Both the position numbers and the translations under genes were made by a program. Shown here in pieces: positions 1-7,643 of a DNA stretch of 8,863 nt. The first letter of the stretch is position 1. Every line of letters starts with the position of its first letter. Source of the DNA: Chitinophagales bacterium (GTDB taxonomy: Bacteria; Bacteroidota; Bacteroidia; Chitinophagales; Chitinophagaceae). The notes below the pieces were generated by a model. The model ran no database searches and was not told the DNA's origin. It saw only the letters and a list, made by a program, of their open reading frames with translations. The stretch covers positions 1 through 8,863 of the forward strand of contig JAATGW010000445.1 in assembly GCA_015654495.1 (NCBI GenBank), in the 5' to 3' direction.

Positions 1-636
1 AAATAGAGTAATAAAATTAATATTCAGTCCAACAGCAAGCGGAATCAGCGCAAGTATAGCCGCAAGAGCTGTAAGCAATACCGGGATGATCCTTGTTTTT
101 CCTGCTTCGATTACAGCCTCACGGGTACGCATACCGCGTGCGCGCAACTCATCAGCAAATTCTATAACGAGGATACCATTTTTCACAACGATACCGGCGA
201 GACCAATAATACCGATACCTGTCATTACTACCGATGCGGTACTTCGTGTAATTGCATATCCTAATAAAACTCCTATCAGACTGAAAATAATTTCAGATAA
301 TACGATTACGGTTTTACTCAGGGAATTGAACTGCAGAACAAGAATGAGGAGAATCAATCCTATCGCTATAAATAAAGCTGATTGCAAAAAGCTGAATGTT
401 TCTGCCATTTGTTCACCTTCACCGGTCTGTGTGATAGTTACATCATCAGGTTTGTCTTTGAAATTATCAATAGCTTTTTTGATTTCTTCATTCACAGCTG
501 CAGGCGTATATCCCTGAGAAGTGAGTACGTTTGAATAAAGCGTAATTACTCTCTTCTGATTTTTTCTTTTGATGCTCCCATATGTACTTGTCAGATCAAT
601 TTTCACCACACTGCTGATTGGTACCTGTTTGATTTG
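1..636 (-). pseudogene. C-terminal part of the same RND pump gene, downstream of the nonsense codon, cut by the window start
   Basis: Reading on in the same frame after the TGA gives 212 codons without a stop, up to base 1. The sequence starts QIKQVPISSVVKID, completes the second periplasmic domain, then enters TM8-like (FIAIGLILLILVLQF) and TM9-like (IIFSLIGVLLGYAI) segments. Next comes the TM10 motif GIVVKNGILVIEFADE, whose Lys (codon 1035, bases 181-183) matches the essential AcrB K940. It ends in the TM11 region RIIPVLLTALAAILALIPLAVG. All of this is needed for transport, so the fragment upstream of the stop cannot work alone. No good start codon follows the TGA; GTG codons lie about 30 bases after it, in the middle of a beta-strand region. 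No further stop or frameshift is seen, which points to a recent mutation or a base-call error. The real gene end lies beyond the window. Confidence 0.82.
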
Positions 637-3285
637 TCAGGTACTGAAATCGCGGTAGGTAATGCGCATATTGAGGAGGTCTGAAAGTGTTTTCCTCTGT
701 ATTTCATTATTGCGCAGCTGAATTTTGTATTCATCTTCGCCGATCTTAAGTTTTGAAATTTCTTTTCCAAACAAAGCCGTTCTGATTTCCATACCCACCT
801 GACCTGTCGAAATGCCTTGTGTAAGGGCCCTTTCGCGATCCACCTGGATACTGATTTCGGGATTGGTAAGGTCCACATCCATTTTCAGGTCTTCAACTCC
901 TGCCACATTTTTCAGATCAAGATAATTTTTCAGGGATACAGCAGTAGATGTAAGCGTTTCAAAATTATCTCCGGAAACTTCGATATTAACAGGCGACTGT
1001 GTGGGCGGACCATTACTTTCCTGTGCTATTGAGATTTCCGCACCCGGAATGCCTTTCATAATTGCACGGATAGAATCAAGGTATGGTTTTGTTGATTTTC
1101 CGTCCCTTTTTTCGAATGGTACAAAAGAAACCTGGATTCGTCCAAGTTCCGGCCTTGTACTACGGTCGCCGCTGTTTGGATCACTTGCTCCCACAGCAAC
1201 ATTGGCTACTACTGATTCTACCAGTTCATTCTTCCGGTTTTTGTCCATTTCAAGAACATGGTACACTTTTGACTCAAGCACACGGGTAATTGAATCTGTA
1301 TATTTTACATCGGTACCAGCCGGCAATTTCAGGTATACAAAAATATTATTCGGATCTCCTGATGGAAATAAGAGTACAGGCACATTTCTTGCGCCGAAAA
1401 ACATAAAGGAGAAAATCAACAAACCAAAAGTACCGATCAACAGATAAACCGGACGCCAGCCTTTTAAAGCCCAGGTGAGCAGTGACTCATACCTGTTCAT
1501 TAGTGAAGGCAGGAATTTATGCTGAAAAGAGTGAATTGCCCCGGAGAGAATATACCTGTTGAAAATCGCGAGTACAGTGAAGAACAATAAAAGATTGCCC
1601 AAAAAGCGATAACCGGGACTATTCTGCGAATATCCGATCAGGTCCGCCACGAGCGCAATTGCTAATGTTACCCAGAAAAATGGTTTGCGGAAAAGTGCCG
1701 ATTTGGTTTCTTTGTTTTCATCAGAATGCGACATGAAATCCACAGCGAAAACCGGGTTGATTACATAGGCCACAATCAAAGATGCAGTCAGTGTAAAAAT
1801 CAGCATCGTGGGGAGGTAGATCATGAATTTTCCGATGATACCCGGCCAGAATAACAGTGGAATAAATGGAGCGAGCGTTGTTAATGTACCCGCAAGTACC
1901 GGCACAAATACTTCACCTGCCGCATATTTTGCAGCATCTTCAGCACTGATTGCACCTTTACCCTGCACAAATATGCGGTGGGTATTTTCAATAACAACAA
2001 TGGCATCATCCACAACAATCCCAAGCCCGAACAGTAGCGCAAACAGCACAATAAAATTGAGCGTTACAGCGGAACCAATAAATACGTCTGCCGTTGGTAA
2101 GAAGATAAATGCCAGAAACATACTCAGCGGAACTGAGAGTGCAACAAAAAAAGAGTTTGTTACACCCATGAAAAACATCAATACCAGCATCACCAGTATA
2201 AACCCGATCACTATTGAGTTGACGAGTTCGTTAAAAGATGTGGCGGCTTTGATACTAAGATCTCCTGTTATAACAATTTTAAGATCTTTTGGAAACACAT
2301 TCTGTTTCATTTCATTCACCACCTGGTTCACCTTTGCCGATGTTTCAATCAGGTTTTCACCGGTTCTTTTGATTATACTTAGTGTAACAACATTTTTTCC
2401 TTCAAGCCTGGCATAACTTTCACGTTCCTTGATCGTATCGCGGATCTCTGCAATTTCACGGAGATATATAGGCGCACCATTGATGTTTTTTACAACAACA
2501 GCATTAATATCCATAGCGGATTTGAACTGACCATTTACCCTCAGTGTCCGTTTCTGTTCACCAACTTCAAGCAAGCCTCCCGAAATGTCTGCATTTTCAC
2601 GTTGTATCGCCTGTTCAATATCAGTGAAGCTCACTTTCGCCACTTCCATCTTGTACTTGTCGACGTTCACCTGAATTTCGCGTTCGGGTGCGCCAATTTC
2701 ATCAACACGTGAAATTTCACTGAGTTCTTCGAGCTTATCTTTAAGTTGTTCGGCAAAGTCGGCGAGTTTTGCACCGTCGTAGCTTCCACTAACGTTAACC
2801 GCCATCACCGGAATTTCAGAAAGGCTGATCTCCTGAATTGTTGGTTCCTGCGTAAGATCATTTGGAAGGTCTTTTTTTGCTTTATCAACTGCGTCACGCA
2901 TTTTCTGCAGAGCTTCATCCGTTTTTACAGTTGTTGCAAATTCAACAATGATTGCCGAAAAGTCCTGCAGTGAGGTACTTGTAATTTTATTAATCTTCAC
3001 ACCGGTGATACCCTTGAGTTCCTTTTCAATAGGTCGGGTAACCAGGTTTTCCATATCCTTTGGTGAGTTTCCGATATATACTGTTTGCACATAAATGGTA
3101 GGAAGCACCACATCAGGGAACTGCTCTTTGGGTGTAGTGATAAAGAGGCTTACTCCCCATAGAGTTATAAACAGTGTTATGAGATAAACGGCAGTTTTAC
3201 TGCCAATAGCCCAGTTCGTTGCAAAAAATGTTTTTGCGCTTTTAATCAGGTGATGCATTTCACCGGATTGATTTTGATTTGCCAT
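637..3285 (-). CDS. RND efflux pump permease subunit, N-terminal 882 residues, ended by an in-frame TGA
   Basis: Inner-membrane proton-driven pump of a tripartite exporter (AcrB-like, probably HAE-1 type; substrate unknown). Residues from the chosen ATG: TM1 about 26-50, the first periplasmic porter region to about 350, TM2-TM4 about 356-433 with the proton-relay pair D426-D427 in GIVVDDAIVVIEN, TM5-TM6 about 460-511, two additional hydrophobic segments about 535-553 and 560-582, TM7 about 615-632, then the second porter region. The frame stops at TGA (637-639) inside that second periplasmic domain, at codon 883; the same frame continues to base 1 with the missing C-terminal part, so this is one broken gene. 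I chose ATG 3283-3285 (MANQNQ) because it lies 31 bp after the adaptor stop; the in-frame ATG at 3351 would overlap the adaptor by 35 bp and add a polar tail. RND identity is certain; completeness is not. Confidence 0.9.
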   Translation of the reverse strand: MANQNQSGEMHHLIKSAKTFFATNWAIGSKTAVYLITLFITLWGVSLFITTPKEQFPDVVLPTIYVQTVYIGNSPKDMENLVTRPIEKELKGITGVKINKITSTSLQDFSAIIVEFATTVKTDEALQKMRDAVDKAKKDLPNDLTQEPTIQEISLSEIPVMAVNVSGSYDGAKLADFAEQLKDKLEELSEISRVDEIGAPEREIQVNVDKYKMEVAKVSFTDIEQAIQRENADISGGLLEVGEQKRTLRVNGQFKSAMDINAVVVKNINGAPIYLREIAEIRDTIKERESYARLEGKNVVTLSIIKRTGENLIETSAKVNQVVNEMKQNVFPKDLKIVITGDLSIKAATSFNELVNSIVIGFILVMLVLMFFMGVTNSFFVALSVPLSMFLAFIFLPTADVFIGSAVTLNFIVLFALLFGLGIVVDDAIVVIENTHRIFVQGKGAISAEDAAKYAAGEVFVPVLAGTLTTLAPFIPLLFWPGIIGKFMIYLPTMLIFTLTASLIVAYVINPVFAVDFMSHSDENKETKSALFRKPFFWVTLAIALVADLIGYSQNSPGYRFLGNLLLFFTVLAIFNRYILSGAIHSFQHKFLPSLMNRYESLLTWALKGWRPVYLLIGTFGLLIFSFMFFGARNVPVLLFPSGDPNNIFVYLKLPAGTDVKYTDSITRVLESKVYHVLEMDKNRKNELVESVVANVAVGASDPNSGDRSTRPELGRIQVSFVPFEKRDGKSTKPYLDSIRAIMKGIPGAEISIAQESNGPPTQSPVNIEVSGDNFETLTSTAVSLKNYLDLKNVAGVEDLKMDVDLTNPEISIQVDRERALTQGISTGQVGMEIRTALFGKEISKLKIGEDEYKIQLRNNEIQRKTLSDLLNMRITYRDFST

Positions 3286-3316
3286 CGTAATTATTTGTTG
3301 ATCTTCCCTGCCTTTG

Positions 3317-4465
3317 TTAATTCGCTGCCTGCTCAAGTAACTGGCCTTCATATAGACCCTGAAATCCTTTCGTGATCACTTTATCTCCGACTGCAAGACC
3401 GGTTTTCACTTCAATCAGGTCGGAATAGAATTCGCCGATTGTAACTGCTCTCTTCTTTGCAACCTTCTTACCTTTTTCATCTGCAACTACATAGATATAT
3501 TTACCATTTTCGTCCGTCTGGATAATTTCCACGGGAACAACTACAGCATTCTTTGATTGATGGTCCAGGATTTTTACAACAGCAACCTGGTTTGGTTTCA
3601 GCGACTGATCGCCCGGAACTTTTGCCTCTGCGATAAAGCTGCGTGAAATACTATTAATCGTTTCGCTTACCAGATTGATATTGGTTTTGAATTGTTTGCC
3701 GATATCCGGAACGTCTACAATAACCGGCATACCCTTTCTGATTTTTGCAACATAATTTTCGGGAACGTCCACTACTGCTTTAAGTACCGATGGATTGACA
3801 ATTGTAATACCTGCCTGTGGTGATCCGGTAAAGAATTCACCTACGCGGATATTTACAGTTTCCGCTATGCCGGAAACTTCAGCGTATACATTGGAAAGAT
3901 TCAATTGTTCTTTTACTACCGACATCTGTTTTTCCAGATTATCAACATTATTCTTTGCGGTGAGGTACTGAACTTCTGTTCCTATGCCTTCGTTCCATAG
4001 TGTTTTCTGGCGTTCGTACAGGTTTTTTGCGAAACTGATCTGTGTTTCCAGCTGCGCTATATTCTGCCTCACTACAGCATCATCAAGTTTGAGCAGCAGC
4101 TGACCTTTCTTTACATGGTCGCCGAGTTTTACATATATGGCCCTGACCTGCCCACCCTGACCGCGCGGGGAAACAAAATAGATGTTCTCAGTGGAGATTT
4201 TCCCCTGCAAATCAATATAGTGTTCCAAGTCCTGTGACTTTACTTCGGTTATACCTACCAGTTTTGTTTTTTCTTCCACAGCGCTGGGATCGAGCTTTAC
4301 TATTTCAGATTCAAGCGCACTGATTTTTTTGTCGAGCTCCTCTTTCTGTTTTTTCAGCGATTCAACTGCTGCTTTCTTTTCATTCAAGCTACCGGGTTTA
4401 TCGGCAGTACTTGCGCCACATGCAGCCAGGAAAAATAGTGTGGCAATCAATAAGGTCTGTTTCAT
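3317..4465 (-). CDS. Periplasmic adaptor subunit (membrane fusion protein) of the RND efflux system, lipoprotein
   Basis: Links the RND pump to the TolC channel across the periplasm. From ATG 4463-4465 it is 382 residues. A lipoprotein signal MKQTLLIATLFFLAAC puts the lipidated Cys at 16 (lipobox LAAC). Then follow a charged coiled coil about 27-58 (heptad-like Lys/Glu/Leu), the first half of the lipoyl domain about 97-128 (RGQGGQVRAIYVKLGDHVKK), a short alpha-hairpin about 129-191, the second lipoyl half about 192-223, a beta-barrel about 227-301 and a membrane-proximal domain to the end (TGLAVGDKVITKG). An alternative ATG at 4490-4492 adds nine residues; I prefer the shorter form because its signal peptide has a conventional short basic start. 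The gene lies 39 bp after the tolC-like stop and 31 bp before the pump start, in the same operon. AcrA/MexA-like assignment is firm; substrate cannot be read from it. Confidence 0.93.
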   Translation of the reverse strand: MKQTLLIATLFFLAACGASTADKPGSLNEKKAAVESLKKQKEELDKKISALESEIVKLDPSAVEEKTKLVGITEVKSQDLEHYIDLQGKISTENIYFVSPRGQGGQVRAIYVKLGDHVKKGQLLLKLDDAVVRQNIAQLETQISFAKNLYERQKTLWNEGIGTEVQYLTAKNNVDNLEKQMSVVKEQLNLSNVYAEVSGIAETVNIRVGEFFTGSPQAGITIVNPSVLKAVVDVPENYVAKIRKGMPVIVDVPDIGKQFKTNINLVSETINSISRSFIAEAKVPGDQSLKPNQVAVVKILDHQSKNAVVVPVEIIQTDENGKYIYVVADEKGKKVAKKRAVTIGEFYSDLIEVKTGLAVGDKVITKGFQGLYEGQLLEQAAN

Positions 4466-4504
4466 TGTAGATGCTTTATTAAAGTATGTCATGTTAGTTT
4501 TGAA

Positions 4505-5902
4505 TTAGAGTTTACCCAGGGAGCGGTAGTAGGCGATTTTGGCTGTGGTTGCATCAAATAGTGCCTGAAAATAATTTCCCTGTGCGGTCTGGTAGTCAGT
4601 ATCAGCCTGAAGAACTTCAAAGCTTGACCCCAGGCCTGATTCATATTTCTTTTTTGTAGTGAAGAACACTCTTTCGGCGAGTTGCATATTTCTCTCCTGA
4701 GCATCAAGCGTTGCAAGTGAGTTCTTGAAAACGGTAAATGCAGCTTCGCGCTGGAAGTCAATAACCTTTTGCATATTCTCGAGGTTATTGGTAGTTTTCT
4801 CAAGGCGGTATTGAGCCTGCTTAACCCGGTAATGTTTCTGAAGGCCATCGAAAAGCGGCACGTTGATATTCAGTCCAGCAACAGAAGACTTATACCAGGG
4901 TTGATCTGAATTGAAGAAATCAAATTTCTGCCTGAGAGCAGTACCACTGAAGTTCCAGTAAGCAGAAATAGTAGGGAGATAGGCCAGTTTAAACCTCTTA
5001 AGATCGAGCTGTTGTAAATCGCGGAGTGTATACAATAACTGGATTTCACTGCGGTCCTCATAATTAAAGGAGGATGCATCCAGTAAATCTCTCTTTACAT
5101 AGTCCACCGCCAATGTGTCTTTTAGTACCAGCGTATCCTTCTGATTCAAGCCCAATGCATATTTCAGTGATGCATAACCGAGATAGATCAGATTGTCTGT
5201 CTGCATATTATTAGTACGCAGGTTATTCAGGTTTACCGTAGTTCGGTCGATATCAAGTTTTTCAGCAAATCCGCTATTATAAAGTTTATTCTGATCGCTC
5301 AGTAGTTTTTCAAGGCGCTGAATACTTTCAACCAGGAATACTTTTCTTTTTTCCGCTATAAGCACTGAGTAATAGGATCGGTAAACATTGCTTCTTACGC
5401 TATCCTCCATCACTTTTACATTCATGTCAGCAAACTTCAAAGCAGTACTCCGGGCCTGCAGGCCAACAAACACATCAGGTTGAAACAAGAGCTGCTGAAA
5501 TGCAAATCCTGCAGAAGCCTGCCATGGTACACCGAACTGTGCAGGGAAATACTGTGTTTCGCCGGTCGGTTTCTGGATCGGATTTCCATTTCCGTCAACC
5601 ACACCCTCATCCGTAAGTACGCCGTATACCGCAGGAGATACAAAGTCCGGCAGAAGCGTAACGGGAATGCTGAAATAATGCTGCATACTGGCTGTACCCG
5701 ACAATTGCGGTAGTGCCTGGCCAGTCAGTTCCTTATTTTGCGCATCCTGAATTTTGCGGTCTACACGAAGATTTTTAAGATCATTTACATTGACCAATGC
5801 GTGCTCCACAGCTTCTTTTACATTGAACTCAAATTTTTGCTGCGCTTTCATGGAGATACCTGCAATCAGTAGTATTCCAAGAATTAATTCCTTTTTTCTC
5901 AT
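4505..5902 (-). CDS. TolC-family outer-membrane efflux channel
   Basis: Outer-membrane exit duct of the tripartite pump, 465 residues. It starts with a signal peptide MRKKELILGILLIAGISMKA (1-20), followed by the two-fold repeat of the outer-membrane efflux protein family. Repeat one begins at about 27 (VKEAVEHALVNV). LPQLSG at 65-69 leads into the first outer-membrane strand, then a stretch rich in Gly, Pro and Asn at about 77-125 lengthens the extracellular part, and a long helical region runs about 145-245. Repeat two begins near 290, has the diagnostic NVPLFDG at 347-353, and has a second helical hairpin ending with YESGLGSSFEVLQAD at 420-434, the usual C-terminal signature. Length fits the family. 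The ATG is 10 bp after the tetR stop; the AAGGGT just before it is too close to act as a normal Shine-Dalgarno site. It could also serve other pumps, but its place in the operon argues for this one. Confidence 0.94.
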   Translation of the reverse strand: MRKKELILGILLIAGISMKAQQKFEFNVKEAVEHALVNVNDLKNLRVDRKIQDAQNKELTGQALPQLSGTASMQHYFSIPVTLLPDFVSPAVYGVLTDEGVVDGNGNPIQKPTGETQYFPAQFGVPWQASAGFAFQQLLFQPDVFVGLQARSTALKFADMNVKVMEDSVRSNVYRSYYSVLIAEKRKVFLVESIQRLEKLLSDQNKLYNSGFAEKLDIDRTTVNLNNLRTNNMQTDNLIYLGYASLKYALGLNQKDTLVLKDTLAVDYVKRDLLDASSFNYEDRSEIQLLYTLRDLQQLDLKRFKLAYLPTISAYWNFSGTALRQKFDFFNSDQPWYKSSVAGLNINVPLFDGLQKHYRVKQAQYRLEKTTNNLENMQKVIDFQREAAFTVFKNSLATLDAQERNMQLAERVFFTTKKKYESGLGSSFEVLQADTDYQTAQGNYFQALFDATTAKIAYYRSLGKL

Positions 5903-5912
5903 ACCCTTCGGT

Positions 5913-6539
5913 TTATTTCTTAATATTTATTTCTCTTTCCTGTTTGTACTTAACAATCAACCTGTATCCTTTTTCCGTTACCAGCCCAAAAAGAAAATGT
6001 TCAAGCAACTGAAGGGTAACATCTACAAGGCTATATTTACCCGGTTGAAAAATTTCGATGTTAAAAGGGATCAGCATGGATTCAAGTCTGAACCTAGATA
6101 ATACCTCCACATTCAGATCAGGCCGGTAATAACCCTCCTTTATTCCATTGCGGATATTATTTTCAATGGAGACGAGTAAAAAATTATTCTTGTGCTCAAT
6201 CCATTTCTTATAAGCTTCAAAATGGAACTTCTGCAAGTCGTACAATACCATCGGGTTCATGTTCATCAGCAGTTCCTGAATCATTTCCATTGTGAGAAAG
6301 ATCTCTTCAATGGCATTCGTAGCGTTGGCACCGCACTTAATACAATTTTCCTGCAGATCCCGGATATCCTCACCTACTACGGCAAGTACCAGCTCGTTCT
6401 TATCAGCAAAATACTGGTAGATGGTTTTTTTTGAGATTCCCAATTGTGTGGCGATATCGTCCATGGACACGGATCTGATCCCGTATTTCATGAACAGATC
6501 CATTGCCCGGCTCTGAATTCTTTGCTTCATTTCTGTCAT
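5913..6539 (-). CDS. TetR/AcrR-family transcriptional regulator, first gene of the efflux operon
   Basis: DNA-binding repressor, 208 residues. The N-terminal helix-turn-helix is clear: KQRIQSRAMDLFMKYGIRS (5-23) followed by VSMDDIATQLGISKKTIYQYF (24-44), with recognition helix SKKTIYQYF and the family signature continuing DKNELV. The rest is the variable helical ligand-binding and dimer domain, with Cys66 and Cys69 near its start; the ligand cannot be inferred. The gene is separated from the tolC-like gene by 10 bp, so it is co-transcribed with the pump it probably controls. A perfect inverted repeat lies 22-55 bp upstream of its ATG and overlaps a -7 element, which suggests autorepression of the whole operon. 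An alternative start at Met4 (6528-6530) is possible. Family assignment is firm; the target and ligand are inferred from context. Confidence 0.94.
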   Translation of the reverse strand: MTEMKQRIQSRAMDLFMKYGIRSVSMDDIATQLGISKKTIYQYFADKNELVLAVVGEDIRDLQENCIKCGANATNAIEEIFLTMEMIQELLMNMNPMVLYDLQKFHFEAYKKWIEHKNNFLLVSIENNIRNGIKEGYYRPDLNVEVLSRFRLESMLIPFNIEIFQPGKYSLVDVTLQLLEHFLFGLVTEKGYRLIVKYKQEREINIKK

Positions 6540-6554
6540 TACTTAATTGGACGG

Positions 6555-6562
6555 CAAAACTA
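6555..6562 (-). promoter_or_regulatory. Bacteroidota-type -7 promoter element of the tetR-efflux operon
   Basis: Reading the minus strand, TAGTTTTG matches the Bacteroidota -7 consensus TAnnTTTG exactly. It ends 15 bases before the tetR ATG, which implies a short leader of about 10 bases. A matching -33 TTTG is not evident; only a weak TTA lies about 18 bases upstream. It overlaps two bases of the palindrome described next. Confidence 0.6.
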
Positions 6563-6594
6563 TGGAAACTTTATTTGTAATTCGAGTTTCCATA
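6561..6594. promoter_or_regulatory. Candidate TetR operator: perfect 10-bp inverted repeat over the operon promoter
   Basis: Arms TATGGAAACT (6561-6570) and AGTTTCCATA (6585-6594) are exact reverse complements separated by 14 bases; the spacer adds only scattered pairs. Arm centres are 24 bp apart, a little over two helical turns, which suits a symmetric protein or a pair of dimers on one DNA face. The site fills the stretch between the -7 element and where the -33 contact should be, so a bound repressor would block RNA polymerase. The likely ligand is the TetR protein encoded just downstream; that is inferred from position. Confidence 0.62.
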
Positions 6595-6960
6595 TAAAAA
6601 AATCACCATTCATCCTTTTTTCAAATGGACAAATTTTTACAGAACTGATTTATTCTCAAAGACGCATATATTCAAAAGAACCTTTAAAAATTTTGATTTT
6701 TCTTCGGATTTTTTTGAATTGATGAATTCCGGAATCGCTACTTGCCGAAACTAATGCCGGAACTCTGGTTGAAAAATGCTAAAAAGGCAAAAAGGGAACA
6801 GGCAACGGTCAATTGCGGAACAGAGGCGGTAAACGGCAAGGCTTTTTGCCCTGGCTCAAAAAAACCTGTTTTACGCCAGATAGGGTGAATAACCTTTTTC
6901 CGGGTGGTTTTTTCACCTGAAGATTTGTGTTCAACACTTCCGGAGCCCATTGGCTTATAG
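6595..6960. other. Divergent intergenic stretch without a convincing gene
   Basis: The left half (to about 6720) is very AT-rich with homopolymer runs; the right half is more mixed. It contains a 9-bp inverted repeat GGCAAAAAG (6786-6794) / CTTTTTGCC (6842-6850) with a 47-base spacer, a 10-bp palindrome ATTCCGGAAT at 6726-6735, and AT-rich 7-bp arms TTCAAAA (6671-6677) / TTTTGAA (6712-6718). None is clearly a terminator or operator. Short open frames here have no family signature and run through the promoter regions, so I do not call a gene. Confidence 0.55.
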
Positions 6961-6961
6961 T

Positions 6962-6969
6962 TACTTTTG
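6962..6969 (+). promoter_or_regulatory. -7 promoter element upstream of the DUF502 gene
   Basis: TACTTTTG matches TAnnTTTG exactly and ends 17 bases before the ATG at 6987, implying a leader of roughly 12 bases. No clear -33 TTTG at the usual distance. Its position supports starting the protein at 6987 and not at the upstream in-frame GTG (6927), which would place the promoter inside the coding sequence. Confidence 0.55.
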
Positions 6970-6986
6970 CAGTGAAACTTCAACCA

Positions 6987-7643
6987 ATGAGATTCAAATT
7001 CAGGTTTAAAAACATAATTCCCTATTTTTTTCAGGGGCTGATTATCCTCGCGCCGATCTTTATCACAGGATGGGCAGTACTATCCCTCTTTAACTGGATC
7101 GACAGAATACTTCCCAACCTGCTCCAGATCCTGTTCCCCACCTGGATAAAGCTTGATCAGTTCGGTTATCCTCAAAGGATTCCGGGATTGGGTTTCCTGG
7201 TTGTGATACTGCTGGTATTATTGGTGGGCTACATATCATCATCATTTGTGGTGGGTAAACTGGTAGATCTTTTTGATCACTTGCTGGAACGGACACCGGG
7301 CATCAGGATTATTTACACGACAGTGAAAGACTTTTTTGAAGCATTTGCCGGCAACAAGCGGAAGTTTGACCGCGCTGTGCTGGTTAGTATTTTCTCTGAA
7401 GATGTATGGCAAATTGGCTTTATCACCCACGAAGCCCTGCTTGAATTCGGGCTTTCAGAACATGTAGCCGTATATGTTCCGCAGTCATACGCATTTGCGG
7501 GCCATCTTTATTTCGTGCAGAAAAACAGGGTGAAGGTATTAACCGATATTGCTGCTGCCGATGCGATGAAGTTTGCCATATCGGGAGGAGTTACAGAAAT
7601 TGAGGAAGAGCATTCTGTGGAAGTGAATAAGGAAAATAAATGA
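6987..7643 (+). CDS. DUF502 family integral membrane protein
   Basis: A 218-residue protein of the DUF502 family, which also includes plant COV1-like proteins; the biochemical role is unknown. It has a basic N-terminus (MRFKFRFKN), TM1 about 12-35 with LAPIFITGW, a connecting loop of about 30 residues, and TM2 about 67-90. The conserved ERTPGIRIIYTTVKDFFEAF segment follows at 101-120. The soluble C-terminal part contains HVAVYVPQSYAFAGHLYFV and ends the conserved region with DAMKFAISGGV, all matching the family layout (two TM helices, then a beta-rich soluble domain). An in-frame GTG at 6927 would add 20 residues of unlike character and cover the -7 element, so I start at ATG 6987. The TGA stop overlaps the next gene's ATG by four bases (ATGA), so the two are probably translationally coupled. 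Confidence 0.88.
   Translation: MRFKFRFKNIIPYFFQGLIILAPIFITGWAVLSLFNWIDRILPNLLQILFPTWIKLDQFGYPQRIPGLGFLVVILLVLLVGYISSSFVVGKLVDLFDHLLERTPGIRIIYTTVKDFFEAFAGNKRKFDRAVLVSIFSEDVWQIGFITHEALLEFGLSEHVAVYVPQSYAFAGHLYFVQKNRVKVLTDIAAADAMKFAISGGVTEIEEEHSVEVNKENK

Noticed and set aside
86..517. 143-codon plus-strand open frame opposite the pump C-terminal part
   Set aside because: It is antisense to a clear RND reading frame; its composition simply mirrors the hydrophobic codons of the other strand.
637..639. TGA read as selenocysteine or as a reassigned sense codon
   Set aside because: RND pumps have no Sec at this position and no SECIS-like hairpin is evident just after the TGA. Another gene here (DUF502) uses TGA as its normal stop, so a changed code is not supported.
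1823..2416. 197-codon plus-strand open frame opposite the pump
   Set aside because: Ser/Thr/Asn-rich antisense shadow of the transmembrane core of the RND gene, with no family features.
4489..4848. 119-codon minus-strand open frame overlapping the tolC-like gene end
   Set aside because: It lies in another frame of the same strand inside a well-supported gene and has no domain signature.
6726..6735. Palindrome ATTCCGGAAT
   Set aside because: Only 10 bp, not next to a promoter element, and expected to occur by chance at this length; not called as an operator.
6738..6983. 81-codon minus-strand open frame in the divergent intergenic region
   Set aside because: The translation has no recognisable family, is of odd composition, and would start within the promoter/leader of the DUF502 gene. 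Nothing supports expression.
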